Below, one piece after another: positions 21,452-33,900 of a stretch of 34,217 bases of DNA. Location: the NCBI GenBank assembly GCA_905478555.1, contig CAJQIZ010000030.1, positions 1 to 34,217 of the forward strand. Reading direction: 5' to 3'. The translations under genes were made by a program, and so were the position numbers. The notes beneath the pieces were generated by a model. That model was not told the origin of the DNA and did no database searches. It saw nothing but the letters and a program-made list of their open reading frames with translations. Source of the stretch: an uncultured Flavobacteriales bacterium. Its GTDB lineage: Bacteria; Bacteroidota; Bacteroidia; Flavobacteriales; BACL11. Position 1 is the stretch's first letter. Every line of letters begins with the position of its first letter.

Positions 21452-24400
21452 ATGAAAAAACTTTTACTACTTTTTTTACTATCTCCGATAGCCTTGTTAT
21501 CACAAGTTTGTTTTACAGAAACAAATACAACAGATGCAGACTCTATACAATATTGTATAACTGATGCTTCTTGTCACTCTTCCTGTGATGGGGAAATCAC
21601 GATTACTGTTTTCGGTCCTAATCAACCTTATTATTTTGAATGGGGAAGTTCTACTCCAATTGCAAATGATAACCAAAGAAATAATTTATGTGCGGGAAAT
21701 TATAGCGTAACTATTACAGATAATAATGGAAATCTTGTAGATTTTCAGTCTAATTTAATTGAAGAACCTTCCGAATTAGGTATTTTTAGAACAATTACTG
21801 ATCCATCCTGTTTTAATTATATAGATGGGGATATTGATATTACAACACTTGGTGACTCTCCATTTTCTTGGAGTTGGGACAATGGTTTTAATACAGAAGA
21901 TCTTCCGAATTTAATTAGCGGACAATACATACTTACAACTACCGATTCAAATAATTGTTACCGAATAGACACTTTTAACCTATCTAATCCAGAAGAGGTG
22001 TCTTCTCTATCTGTTTCAGACACCTTGTCTTGTATTGGAATTTGTGATGCAAATGGAATTATTATTCCTCAAAATGGAATATCTCCATTCTCTTATTTAT
22101 GGGATGATGGACAGACTACAGCAGTGGCTACAAATCTTTGTTTTGGGATAAATAATGTTGTTGTTACGGATGTTAATGGATGTTTTACTACTAACTCTGT
22201 AGATATTCAAAATCCGGATTCTTTAAAATTAAGTTCTGTAATTACTGATAGTGCTTGTTACCAGATTTGTGATGGGGAAATTACTGTAAATATTACAGGT
22301 GGAACCTCACCTTATAATATATCTTGGATGTTAGGGATTGTAGTTATTGACACTTTAAACACAAATATAAACTCTTTATGCCCTGATATTTATAGTGTTA
22401 CTTATTCGGATGTAAATAATTGTATAGAAACTGAAAACATAGTTCTTTATGAGAGAGATTCTTTTATTCTTCAAACTACTATTACAAATGATAGTTGTTT
22501 CAATAGTTGTTCTGGTCAGATAGAAGTAAATATTCTGAATCCGGAAAATCCATCTTTTATTTATAATTGGAGTAATGGAGTAAATACTTCAAATATTATT
22601 TTTAATTTATGTGCAGATACATTTAATTTAGAAATTATTGATGATAGATTATGTAGAGATACATTTGAATTTATTGTTTCAGAACCTTTAGCTATTTCAA
22701 TAGACTCCTTTTTTGTTGTAGATAACCAATGTTATAATGATGGGAATGGCTCTATCTCTGTCAATTTAACTGGAGGAACAGGTAGTCTCCAAACAAATTG
22801 GACTGGATTAAATGGTTTTTCTTCTAACAGTGAGGATATTTCAAATTTAAATAATGGTACTTATTCTATTTATATAGAAGATGATTATGCTTGTACAAAA
22901 GACACTATATTTACAGTACTTCACCCAGATTCTTTATTTGCTAATTTTAGTGTTCAGAATGTAAGTTGTTTTTCTTTTTCTGATGGATTAGTAGATGTGA
23001 ATATTCAGGGAGGTATAACTCCATATACAATTAGTTGGAATTCTGTTTTGTCTGATTCAGTTATTATTGATAGTCTTATTGCTGCAGATTATATCTATAT
23101 TATCACCGATTCAAATAATTGTATTTTTACAGATACAGCAACTATTTCAGAACCTAATGAATTGATAATTTCTGATTCGATAACTAATGTACTGTGTAAA
23201 GGATACTATACAGGGAATATAGATTTAACACTTTCTGGAGGTACCGCTCCTTATAATTACATTTGGAACACTTTAGAAACCAATGAAGATTTACAAAATA
23301 TTCCGGATGGAATCTATTCAGTAATAGTTTCTGATATTAACTCTTGTACTTCAAATGCAAATTATATTATAACAGAAACACAGTTCCATTTAACTTCAAA
23401 TATTATCTCTACAGACATTTTATGTTTTGGAGAGAATACTGGAGATGCAAACCTAAATGTTTCTGGAGGAACTACACCTTATCTTTATCAATGGTCGAAT
23501 TCCGAAACTACTCAAAATATTTCCTCTCTAATAGCGGGGAGCTATACTGTTACTATTGTAGACTCCAATGGCTGTGATACTACAAATACAGTTGATATTT
23601 TAGAAAACACTGAGATTATTACAACGTATTCTTCATCTAATGTTTTATGTTATGGAGATTCTACTGGAACTTTAAATCTTTCGAATACAATAGGAGGTAC
23701 CCCTCCATATAATTATGATTGTAGTAATGGTTTTTCTACTAATACTATTACCACTATATTAGTTAATGCTGGTCAGTATACTGTTGTTGTTTCGGATGCA
23801 AATAGCTGTACTGAAACTTTACAATTTAATGTGCAAGATGCTTCAGAATTAATTTCTTATATTTCAAACATTAATGTAGATTGTAATGGAAATAATAATG
23901 GTTCAATTGATTTCACTCCTTTTGGAGGAATAGGCTCTTATTTATTCTTATGGAATAATAATGAAACAACTGAGGATATTAATAATCTCACACCAGGAAT
24001 ATATACAGTTTTACTTACAGATGGAAATGGATGTATTACCTATGATACTACTGCTATAACAGAACCTGATGAATTAATAATAAGTTCTTCTTTAGAGAAT
24101 TCTATCTGTAATAGTGAAGCCTTAGGAAGTATTGATATAACAGCAAGTGGAGGAACGGGAGGATTATCATATAATTGGTCTAACTCTGAAATTACTGAAG
24201 ATTTAAATAATATTATTGCAGGGGATTATACGTTAGATTTAACAGATGGGAATAACTGCATTCTAACTGAGAGTTTTACACTAACAGAGCCATTAGCTTT
24301 TTTAGATGTTTTTAATGTAACTGATGTAATGTGTTATGGAGAATCTACTGCTTCTGTTAACTTTCTTATTAGTGGAAACACTTCACCATATACTTTTAGT

Positions 24401-25021
24401 TGGAGTAATGGAATGAATACACAAAATATAGATTACTTAAGTGCAGCAGATTATTCTGTATTTGTTCAGGATGCTAATAATTGTTCTGAAACATTTTTCG
24501 TTTCTATTACACAACCAGAAGAATTAGTAATTAATTATACTGTTTTTGATGCTAGTTGTGAGGAGAATAATGATGGTTCTATAACAACAAATATTTCTGG
24601 AGGTAGTTTGCCTTACGCTTATCAATGGTCTAATGGAGATTATTATGCAGACTTAATAGGTCTATCAAAAGGATTATACACTTTAGAAGTAAGAGATGCA
24701 AACTCTTGTGTTTATCCAACTCAAACAATGGAGGTTGGTTTTGAGGGTTATGATGGTTGTATAGAAATCCCTACAGGTTTTACTCCAAATAATGATGGAA
24801 TACATGATGAGTGGGCTATTTATGGTCTTTATAATTTTCCAGATGTTGTAGTAAGTGTTCATAATAGGTGGGGACAAAAAGTATTTTATTCAGATACTTA
24901 TAATGTACCTTGGGATGGAAAGAAGAATGGTGTTGATTTACCTATTGCAACTTACTATTATGTAATTGAATTAAAAGATTCAGAAAAAGTATTTAACGGA
25001 ACTGTAACAATTAAAAGATAA
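21452..25021 (+). CDS. SprB-repeat adhesin with T9SS type B sorting domain
   Basis: A 1189-aa surface protein with a signal peptide (KKLLLLFLLSPIALLSQ). About 14 SprB-type repeats of ~75 residues make up residues ~30-1095, each opening with a Cys and Asp/Asn/Gly-rich segment (VLCFGENTGDANLNVSGGT) and then PYLYQWSN and GSYTVTIVDSNGC. The last ~90 residues are a type B C-terminal (gliding-motility-associated) domain: PTGFTPNNDGIHDEWAIYGL, then VHNRWGQKVFY and PWDGKKNGVDLP. SprB is a mobile adhesin of gliding flavobacteria; this shorter relative may serve attachment or motility, which is inference. Its stop overlaps the start of the PorP/SprF gene by one base (TAATG). Confidence 0.93.
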   Translation: MKKLLLLFLLSPIALLSQVCFTETNTTDADSIQYCITDASCHSSCDGEITITVFGPNQPYYFEWGSSTPIANDNQRNNLCAGNYSVTITDNNGNLVDFQSNLIEEPSELGIFRTITDPSCFNYIDGDIDITTLGDSPFSWSWDNGFNTEDLPNLISGQYILTTTDSNNCYRIDTFNLSNPEEVSSLSVSDTLSCIGICDANGIIIPQNGISPFSYLWDDGQTTAVATNLCFGINNVVVTDVNGCFTTNSVDIQNPDSLKLSSVITDSACYQICDGEITVNITGGTSPYNISWMLGIVVIDTLNTNINSLCPDIYSVTYSDVNNCIETENIVLYERDSFILQTTITNDSCFNSCSGQIEVNILNPENPSFIYNWSNGVNTSNIIFNLCADTFNLEIIDDRLCRDTFEFIVSEPLAISIDSFFVVDNQCYNDGNGSISVNLTGGTGSLQTNWTGLNGFSSNSEDISNLNNGTYSIYIEDDYACTKDTIFTVLHPDSLFANFSVQNVSCFSFSDGLVDVNIQGGITPYTISWNSVLSDSVIIDSLIAADYIYIITDSNNCIFTDTATISEPNELIISDSITNVLCKGYYTGNIDLTLSGGTAPYNYIWNTLETNEDLQNIPDGIYSVIVSDINSCTSNANYIITETQFHLTSNIISTDILCFGENTGDANLNVSGGTTPYLYQWSNSETTQNISSLIAGSYTVTIVDSNGCDTTNTVDILENTEIITTYSSSNVLCYGDSTGTLNLSNTIGGTPPYNYDCSNGFSTNTITTILVNAGQYTVVVSDANSCTETLQFNVQDASELISYISNINVDCNGNNNGSIDFTPFGGIGSYLFLWNNNETTEDINNLTPGIYTVLLTDGNGCITYDTTAITEPDELIISSSLENSICNSEALGSIDITASGGTGGLSYNWSNSEITEDLNNIIAGDYTLDLTDGNNCILTESFTLTEPLAFLDVFNVTDVMCYGESTASVNFLISGNTSPYTFSWSNGMNTQNIDYLSAADYSVFVQDANNCSETFFVSITQPEELVINYTVFDASCEENNDGSITTNISGGSLPYAYQWSNGDYYADLIGLSKGLYTLEVRDANSCVYPTQTMEVGFEGYDGCIEIPTGFTPNNDGIHDEWAIYGLYNFPDVVVSVHNRWGQKVFYSDTYNVPWDGKKNGVDLPIATYYYVIELKDSEKVFNGTVTIKR

Positions 25022-26652
25022 TGAAAAAACTAAAATACACCTTAGCTATAATAATGTTCCCAATGTTAGTTTTCTCTCAGCAAATGCCACATTATTCCCT
25101 TTACATGCTTAATGATATTGTTATTAATCCTTCCTTAATATCTGCCAAATCTGATAATCAAATAGCTTTAATGGTTAGAGATCAGTGGACTGGTTTTGAA
25201 GGTGCTCCAAAAACACAATCTATTTCCTATTATAATTTAGAACATCAAAAATTTGGTAGGGGAATTAGAATTGTAAATGATAATACAGGACCTATTTCTA
25301 TGTTGAGTGGAACTGTTAGTGGATCTTATCTTATCCCTATTGAAAATAGAAATAAATTTTCTGTTGGTGCGTCTGCAAATATTTTACAATATAAAATAGA
25401 GAATTCAAATATTATTTTAGAAAATGATGGTGTTATTGACCCCGCAATGAATGGAGGACTTACAGATAAAGTAATTGGAAATTCGGCTTCTTTAGGTTTT
25501 AATTACTTTTCAGATAAATTTAATATTGGAGCTTCCATAATTAATATATTAAATTCAAACTTAAACTTGAGTAATACAGGTCTAGAAAACTCTCTTGTAA
25601 ATCATTATTATTTTAATGCTACTTATAATTTTAATACTAATGAAGGGATGATTATATCTCCATCTATCCTGTTTAAAAAAGTAGGTGCGTCAAATGTTCA
25701 AATGGATATTAATTTAAAAACATCCTTAAATAGTACTATATGGGCTGGACTTTCTTATCGAACAAATGATGCGGTAATAGCTATGTTTGGATTGAATCTA
25801 TCAGATTATACAATAGGTTATAGTTATGATTTAACTACAACAACAATGAATATCCCTTCGTATGGATCTCACGGTATTGTAATGACTTATAGATTAAAAT
25901 CAAAGGAGAAAGATTCTGATAATGATGGTGTGTTAGATAAAGATGATGAATGTCCGAAAACCCCAGGTTTATTGGAGTTAAATGGATGTCCTGATAGAGA
26001 TCAAGATGGAATAAAAGATAAAAATGATGAATGCCCTGATTTTCCTGGATTAACTAAAAATAATGGTTGTCCCGATAGAGATTCTGATGGTATAATTGAT
26101 AGATACGATAGATGTCCTGAAATTCCTGGAATACAACAATTAAATGGTTGTCCTGATTCTGATGGAGATGGGTTACAGGATGAGTTAGATGATTGTCCGT
26201 TTATCAAAGGATCATTAAGAAATCAGGGATGTCCGGATACTATAAAAATAATACAACAAGATACAATTAAAGTATTTGTTAAAATACCTTCCTTTATAGA
26301 TACTATAACAGAAGTAACTTGGGTCAATATTCCGCTTTGGGCAGATAGAGTTCACTTTGATTTCAATAAAGATAACCTAGATGAGAATTCAAAAATTATC
26401 TTAATAAAAATTGCTGAATTTTTAATTTTAAATACAGATAATGATTTACAAATAAACGGACATGCTGATGAAAGAGGAACAGATAAGTATAATTTGAAAC
26501 TCTCAAAAAGAAGAGCAGAGTCGGTATATAAATATTTAGTAGCACAAGGTGTTAATAAGAAAAGACTTTCTACTAAAGCGCTTGGTGAATCTGAAAAAGT
26601 TATTGGTTCTCATGATAAAAATAGAAGAGTAGAGTTTGAAGTTGTGGAGTAG
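25021..26652 (+). CDS. PorP/SprF family protein fused to TSP3 repeats and an OmpA domain
   Basis: A 543-aa protein in three parts. Residues 1-295 are a PorP/SprF-type outer-membrane barrel (signal peptide, then HYSLYMLNDIVINPSL and MVRDQWTGFEGAPKTQSISY). Residues ~298-405 hold four thrombospondin type 3, calcium-binding repeats (DSDNDGVLDKDDECP, DRDQDGIKDKNDECP, DRDSDGIIDRYDRCP, DSDGDGLQDELDDCP). Residues ~440-543 are an OmpA peptidoglycan-binding domain (HFDFNKDNLDENS, INGHADERGTDKYN, LSKRRAESV, NRRVEFEV). PorP/SprF proteins help export or hold their neighbouring adhesin; the OmpA domain would tie the complex to the cell wall. Start codon overlaps the stop of the adhesin gene, so expression is coupled. 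Confidence 0.93.
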   Translation: MKKLKYTLAIIMFPMLVFSQQMPHYSLYMLNDIVINPSLISAKSDNQIALMVRDQWTGFEGAPKTQSISYYNLEHQKFGRGIRIVNDNTGPISMLSGTVSGSYLIPIENRNKFSVGASANILQYKIENSNIILENDGVIDPAMNGGLTDKVIGNSASLGFNYFSDKFNIGASIINILNSNLNLSNTGLENSLVNHYYFNATYNFNTNEGMIISPSILFKKVGASNVQMDINLKTSLNSTIWAGLSYRTNDAVIAMFGLNLSDYTIGYSYDLTTTTMNIPSYGSHGIVMTYRLKSKEKDSDNDGVLDKDDECPKTPGLLELNGCPDRDQDGIKDKNDECPDFPGLTKNNGCPDRDSDGIIDRYDRCPEIPGIQQLNGCPDSDGDGLQDELDDCPFIKGSLRNQGCPDTIKIIQQDTIKVFVKIPSFIDTITEVTWVNIPLWADRVHFDFNKDNLDENSKIILIKIAEFLILNTDNDLQINGHADERGTDKYNLKLSKRRAESVYKYLVAQGVNKKRLSTKALGESEKVIGSHDKNRRVEFEVVE

Positions 26653-26689
26653 TTTATATAACTTATGAAGATTTACTAAATACTTTTTT

Positions 26690-27910
26690 TTATCTAATTT
26701 TAAAATTTCTTTTTCTACTTTTATTATTTACTAAGCCATTATTGTAAATATCTTTGTATAAAGCGCTATTTTCCATAAATGCAGGACAATCATTATTTCC
26801 ACCTCTTCCACTTCTTCTTCCTGTTTTTCCTCCAGTCAAGTATATCGCAATACCCATTTCGTGTGTCTGTCCAGTATTTACAAAATTTAAATTATCTATG
26901 TTACTATTAATATTAGCGTCATAACTATAATTAATCATCCATGTATTATTTCTGCTAAATCTATATCTAAATACCCAAACAAGAGTTTGACTATAATATT
27001 TAGTTTCATAATTATGACAGATTCTCCATAAAAATCCAGTCTCAATTGGTAGATTATTAATAAAAGCAGTGCCTCCAAATTCTGTTTTAGAGATTAGACT
27101 TGCTTTAAAGATATTTAAAACATGTTCTTTACTATATCTTTCATGATTAAATAACGTCTTAACATATGGAATAAATACTCTATTAACTTTTGGAAATCCG
27201 TAAAACCATTCTGCATGTATATTTTGTTTTAGAGGCATTCTAGTGTCGTCAGATTGATTCCCAAATAAGGATTCATTTGGTTTTGATATATGATTCAATG
27301 ACATTCCAACTGTCAATCTATTTGTTTGTGTTGATTGATATCTGCCTTGTCTAACTAATGTAAATCCAATCGCACCATCTACTATTAGATCATCATTAAT
27401 AAATTTATTTATAGGGGATCCACTTATAGGGTTGAAACTTCCAAAAGCAGACCATTGATCAGTAAATATTAGATTATCAGAGTTTAAACTGTATTTTCTT
27501 AAGTTTATACTAGCTCCATAACATAAGTATATATTTTTCTGAATTTTCATATTAAATGAAGCGGGATAAATTGAAACTTCATTTCTATTTACAAAGACAG
27601 TATTTCCAAAATTTGTAAATCCTAAATCTTCTGAAATTACCCCAATTCCAGGAGTCCATCTTGTTGAATATTTCCTGCTGTTTGGATTTAATCTGATACT
27701 ACCACTTATTTCAAATATACTATTGTTAAAGTTTTCGTTAACATAATTCCATTGATTTCTTGAGTGAAGTGTAGTTTTTATTGTTCCTTCAAAACCAGAT
27801 AATGAAGGGTTATTGTACATTAGATTTAAATCAAATTGAGAAAAGGAAGGATCTTGTCCTTTAACTAATAAAGGAGAAATAAAAATACATATTATAATTA
27901 TTTTTCTCAT
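26690..27910 (-). CDS. PorP/SprF family type IX secretion membrane protein
   Basis: A 406-aa protein: a signal peptide (RKIIIICIFISPLLVKG), the family's opening DPSFSQFDLNLMYNNPSLSG, then HSRNQWNYV and a series of beta strands (AIGFTLVRQGRYQ, RLTVGMSLNHISKP, HEMGIAIYLTGG) as expected of an outer-membrane barrel. The end (GRRSGRGGNNDCPAFMENSA) is short; no TSP3 or OmpA part follows, unlike the partner at 25021. ATG overlaps the TAA of the PKD giant gene upstream (TAATG), so it should serve that protein. It converges with the 25021 gene across 37 bases. Confidence 0.92.
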   Translation of the reverse strand: MRKIIIICIFISPLLVKGQDPSFSQFDLNLMYNNPSLSGFEGTIKTTLHSRNQWNYVNENFNNSIFEISGSIRLNPNSRKYSTRWTPGIGVISEDLGFTNFGNTVFVNRNEVSIYPASFNMKIQKNIYLCYGASINLRKYSLNSDNLIFTDQWSAFGSFNPISGSPINKFINDDLIVDGAIGFTLVRQGRYQSTQTNRLTVGMSLNHISKPNESLFGNQSDDTRMPLKQNIHAEWFYGFPKVNRVFIPYVKTLFNHERYSKEHVLNIFKASLISKTEFGGTAFINNLPIETGFLWRICHNYETKYYSQTLVWVFRYRFSRNNTWMINYSYDANINSNIDNLNFVNTGQTHEMGIAIYLTGGKTGRRSGRGGNNDCPAFMENSALYKDIYNNGLVNNKSRKRNFKIR

Positions 27911-30900
27911 TATCTAATTAAATAAATTGCTCCTGATCTCTTTCCCTTATTGTTTATATCAACATAAGGGTCATCAGGATTATTACTGTAACCAATTCCA
28001 GGCCATGAAGAACCATCTGAGAAAACCGCCTGTATTTTCCATATATAAGTTCCTTGTGGAAGAGGTATTCCATTTCTTGTTCCGTCCCAAGCTTCAAGTG
28101 GAGCACCTGTAACGTCTAACTTGTTAGTTCTGAATATAATATTTCCAAATTTATCAAAAATTGATAATTCGTATTCAATTAATGATTTACCTTTTGGTAA
28201 AAAATAAGTCCATTCATCATAACTTGCACCAGATCCTGGAGCTAATGAATTAGGAACATATAAACCATTATAATATGCGATAGGGAAGGTATATTTTACT
28301 GAATCAACACAAGTAACTCCATTTACTGTAATCTTATCTTCTACAATTAGCCAAGCCGTTACATTAGAGAAACCATCAATTGGGTCAGGGAAACTATTGT
28401 ATTGAAATAAGATAGTATCTGGTACCCCCTCAATTACTCTTGGATGGTTAGCATTGAAAATTATCGCTTGACCAATCTCTTCATTAAGTTTCCAAGTAAA
28501 ATCGTATTCTGAAGAAGTTGCTGATGTTATTCCGTCACCAGTAGTTGAACTGCTTTCAAACCAGTAAGTGCCAAATGGGGGAGAGTTACCCTGATTAGGT
28601 GGTGTTACAAAACTTGCTATTGGTGCTGATTTTACAAATATATTACAATTTACTGTTTTTGAAACACAACCATTATTAGTTTCTATAGTTAACTGTGGGT
28701 AATAACTTATATCTTGAGTATTGTAATATGTATGGATAATATTATCAGTATTATAAACTGGTAATGTTGCGTCTCCAAAGTTCCATTCCCAATATGAGAT
28801 AGAATCTATTCCACCATGCAGTTTATAACCTTCAGAATATTTATCATCTGTAATATCTCGGAAATTAACTACTAAAGAATCACAACCAGCTGTATCACAT
28901 GGATTAAATTCAGCTATAGGTTCTGGGTAAACATGAATTTTAAATGAAACAGTATCAATGCAGGTCAAATTACTATTTATTTCGTTCTCTAACAATAGGT
29001 TAAAATCAAATACTCCAGCATGTGGGATGGGGTAAGTATAAGCTACTCCAATATTATTACTTGTTTCATTTGCTATAAAGTTACTATGTAGTGAATCCCA
29101 AATTGTAAATAAGTAATTATTATAATATAAAGAGTTATTTGTATATGTATAATCAATTGTTTCTCCTGCTAATAAACAAGGTATATTAGGGTAACCATCA
29201 ATTAAAGTATCGAAATTTATTATAGGTTGTTGTTCATATCTTACTGGTTTTGTCCGGAAATCTGAACAACCGTGATCTGAAATTACATATAAAGTAACAT
29301 CATAAGTCCCTGCTGGGAAACTTAGGTTATTAATAGGAGATTCATCCAATGGATTAAAATACCATGGACTATTATTCTCTGGAGGAATTGGCTCTAGACT
29401 ATTAAACCACCAATTTCTTTCAAAAGGATTAAAACTATGATTAAATATGCTTGTATTTAACGTAGAGATATCAGAAAAGGTGAATGGTTCCATTCCCTGA
29501 CAAATATCAAACAGATCAATATCTGCAATTGGTACAGGCCAGAGTTGAATTTCATACATAGTTGTGTCATTTCTACAACCTTGGTTATCCATTATTGTCA
29601 AAGAAACTGAATGATAACTACCAGTTACACTACTAACAAAAGGAAAGTCATAACAGGGGTTTGTGTCTGAAGAATGATTTCCTGAAGCGTCCATCCAATC
29701 CCAATCCCATTGAACAATAGGATTTGTTGTTTGTGTACTTAAGTCTGTAAAGCAAATATCTTTTCCAGCACATGTATCAATCCAACTAAAGTCTATATTC
29801 GGAAGATAATCAATGTTAATTTGTGTTGTATCCAAATCATAACAACCATATTGATCTTCAATGTAGTAATAGATGTTCCAATCTCCTCCAGTATAATATA
29901 TTACATTAGGATCTAATATATCAGATATTGTATTTGTTGAGTTACTTGTTACTCCATTTTGGAAAATCCACCAGTTTGTATTAATGTTTCCTCCAATTCC
30001 TAATGTTGGAGAAGAACCATCTGATAAAGTGCTATTATCCATAAAGTATATTGTAGAGTCCTCACAATAGTTGGTATTTATTGTGTTCCATGAAGCTATA
30101 GGATTTGCTCTAACATAAGAGATATTAAATACTGTATCTGTACAACCATAATTTGTCATTACTACTAACTCTGAAGGGCTCGTAATTCCAGAGTTATTAA
30201 ATGTAAACATACTAGTAGGGTTATTTAGTGGTGGCATATAGGTGCCAACATAATGAGTCCATGTATAAGACATAATTGAGTCTGTACCTCCAGATGTTGA
30301 AGTGCTAGTAAATAGTGTGTTGTCTCCTACACATACTGTATCTGAATAGAATGAGGCAATTGGATTGCAAGCTACTGAGATAGTTTCTTGATAAGTGTTA
30401 TAACAATTAACAGGAGTTTGATTATCTCCAACAACTAGTGTTACTGTAAATATGTCATTTCCGCAGGTATCATATAGATATGTAGGATCCTGTAATATAT
30501 CATCTATTCCTGCAGTAATTCCAAAGTTCCATTCCCAAGAAGTTATGTTGAAGTTTTGTGGAGTTGTAGAATTATCGTTAAAAGAAGTTTCTATTCCTTC
30601 ACAAACACTTACCCATGTAAAATCTGCATTAGGATTACAATTGATAAAGATATTATATGTAGTATCATGAGTACATCCATTAGAGTCAACAACTTGTAAC
30701 GTAACATAGAATAATCCACATGTATCAATATATGTATAACTTGGGTTTTGAATAGTTGAAGTATTTCCATCACCAAAGTCCCAAATCCATTGATTTATTG
30801 AAGTGGAACCATCTATTGAGAATAAAGAATTAAAATCAATTTGAGTTCCTTCACAAACCGTATCTATTGCAGATATTATTGCTGTTGGATTAGTATACAC

Positions 30901-33900
30901 AAAAGCAAATTCCGAAATGGTATCAGAACATCCTAAATAATCTGAAATAATTAATGTAGTTACGTTTTGCCATCCAGAATTTAAGAAAGTAAAGTTAGTA
31001 ACAGGGGTGTAATTTACACTAAATCCAGGATAATAACCTATGAAATTATACCATTGGTAATTTGTTATTTGGAAAGTTCCAGGTATTGATGTGTTAGAGT
31101 CTCTTGTTGGATATCCTAAGCATGCTGTATCCATTACAAAACTAGCTGTTGGAGGACAGGAAATACTTATACTTATTGTTGTATCATCAGAACATGAGTA
31201 TAAGTCAGTGACACTCATTGTAATGTTATAGAAATTCAAACCACAACTATCAAAAATATTCGTTGGATTTAAAGATGTTGCATCTATAAGAGTATCGCTA
31301 TTAAAATACCATGACCTTACTGTCTCAAGCAATGTGTCTCCCTGAAGTGATAAATCAATAAAATTTGTAGCATCACCCCAACAAGCTGTGTCTGCAGTAA
31401 ATATAGCTGTTGGATTTTCACGAACATGAACTGTAAATGTAGTATCATCCATACAATCTGTACTATCTAAATATCCTGTGTCATAAACTGTTAGGTGAAC
31501 AATATAATCTCCTGCAGAATTATATAAATGAGTTGGGTTTTGTTGAGTTGAACTTCCTCCATCATCAAAGTTCCATAACCAAGCATTCGCATTTGGAGAA
31601 CTTATAGGATATTCACTATTAAAGTGTGTAGAATCTCCTTCACACGCAATGTCCCAATTAAAGTTTGCTGTCATTGACCCATTAATAATTATAGTATCAG
31701 TATGTATGTCTGTACATCCGTATTGATCGGTTACTTCTAAATCAACCAACCAATTTCCATTATTAGTAAATGTAGTCTGACTTAAATGAGAGCAACATGA
31801 TGTAGGTGGATTTGCTGAACTTACAAAAGTCCAGTCATAATCTTGAATTTGACCTGTACCATTTGTTGATATTGGTATTCCTCCATCAAACTGAGTAATA
31901 CCATTTCCAAGACAGGATGAATCAGGAAATACATCAAAGTTAGCAGTAGGCAAGCAATATACAAAGATATTACAAGTATCATAATCAATACAGGGAGGAT
32001 CACTATCAGTAGTAACTTGAAGTACTATTTCATGATTTCCGCATTGAGAAAAAGTATGAGTTAGATTTGTTGTGCTAGTAATATAATTTCCGTCTACAAA
32101 CCAATCTCTTCCTACAATATTTGAAATATCATTCGGTGTTTGGCTATTGTCAATTGTTGAACCATCATACCATGTTGAACTAATACCCTCACAAATATTA
32201 TTACAACTATCTATTTTTGCTTCAGGGTTAGGATATACTGTTAGCTGATATACTGTTGTATCCCAAAAACCAGTTAAGGTGTCTTGTATCTTATGATAAA
32301 CATTATATTCTCCAGGTTCTGTATAGCAATGTGTTATTATATTATCTAATTGGTACGGTATCCATGTTGGGAAATTACTTGAATTACAATTTGGAGATAA
32401 TGTAGGATCCCAGTCCCAACACCAATACACTTCCGTATTCGGATGTTGGAATGAGGTTTCTCTAAATTGGAAACAATTACCAGCACATCCATTTGAATCT
32501 AACATTAAGAATTCAGAAACAAGTGGGTTGTAAACTACTTCAACATAAAGTATTGTATCAGTTTGTCCACAATTATTTAAAGCAGTAATAGCAATAGGAT
32601 ATATTCCAATATTGTTATATGTATGTATCTGATTAGAAAAATATGGTTGTATAGGAGCTTGAGATATTACAGTATCATATGTAGCGTCTCCCCAATCAAT
32701 AAATACTGTATCTGTATTAATAGTATCAATATATGAATTTAGAAATACAGTTGTTGTATTTCCAGTAGCGATATATACAGGGTTGTTATAGATTCCTTGT
32801 CCTATTATTGGTAAAGGTTGAATGATAATAGTATCTGTACATGTCACAGTGTCACAACAATTTCCTACACTAAGTGATATTACATAAGAAGTATCACTAG
32901 AAGATTGAAATAATGAAGGGAACGCAGGTATATTTACACCACTATTTATCCAAGGTATCCATCCTGAATTCCAAACTAGTTGTGTTCCAGTTGAGTTAAA
33001 GATTTCCCATTGATATGTAAGTATATATCCAGTACTTAAATTTGTATCAACATATAAAGAAGAATCATTTACACAAAGTGTATCTATTACATCAAATCCA
33101 CAAATAGGAATATCTACTACATCTAAAGTATCTATTTCTGAAGTATCTAAACATCCGTATTCTGTTTCTACTATATATTGTATAGTATGTTGTCCTGCAG
33201 GGGTAAATGATGTTGAATATGTATTACTATATGGTATTGTTACCGGAGTTCCTCCATCTAATATCCAATAACTAAAATCTAAACTACCACCTAGTGGCTG
33301 TGAAACAGATGAGTTTCCATCTAAATCAAATAACACTCCTGTACATAATGGTTCTTGCGGCCAACATGCGTCAGAAATAGTATAATTAGCAGTAGGTATT
33401 GGTCTCACTGCTATGGTGCTATCCCATGTGTCTGAACATCCATTATTATCTGTTACAGTTAGAGAAACAAGGTATGATCCATAATCATCATAGGTGTAAA
33501 TTGGATCTATAGAAGTATTAGAGTTCGGTAGTTGATAGGTTCCTACTCCATTCATATTCCATAACCAGGACACTATTGTTCCAGAGGTGTTTTGAGAAAG
33601 ATTTGTAAATATAGTAGGGAAGGAATCACAGACTTCTGTAGCTGTAAATTGAGCAATAGGTATGGTGTCTACTATAATAGTATTGGTATCGTATCCTTGA
33701 CAACCATTAATATCTGTTACCGTTAGTATTACTTGATATATACCAGCATTATTGTATATAAATTCTGGACTTGGAGATGTGTTACTTGTAGTGTTTACAT
33801 ATTGTCCTATTCCACCCATATCCCAGTTATAATTATCTATAGGTCCTCCAAGTGGTGGTACAGTAGTTGATTGATTTGTAAAGTGAGTTGTATCTGCTTC

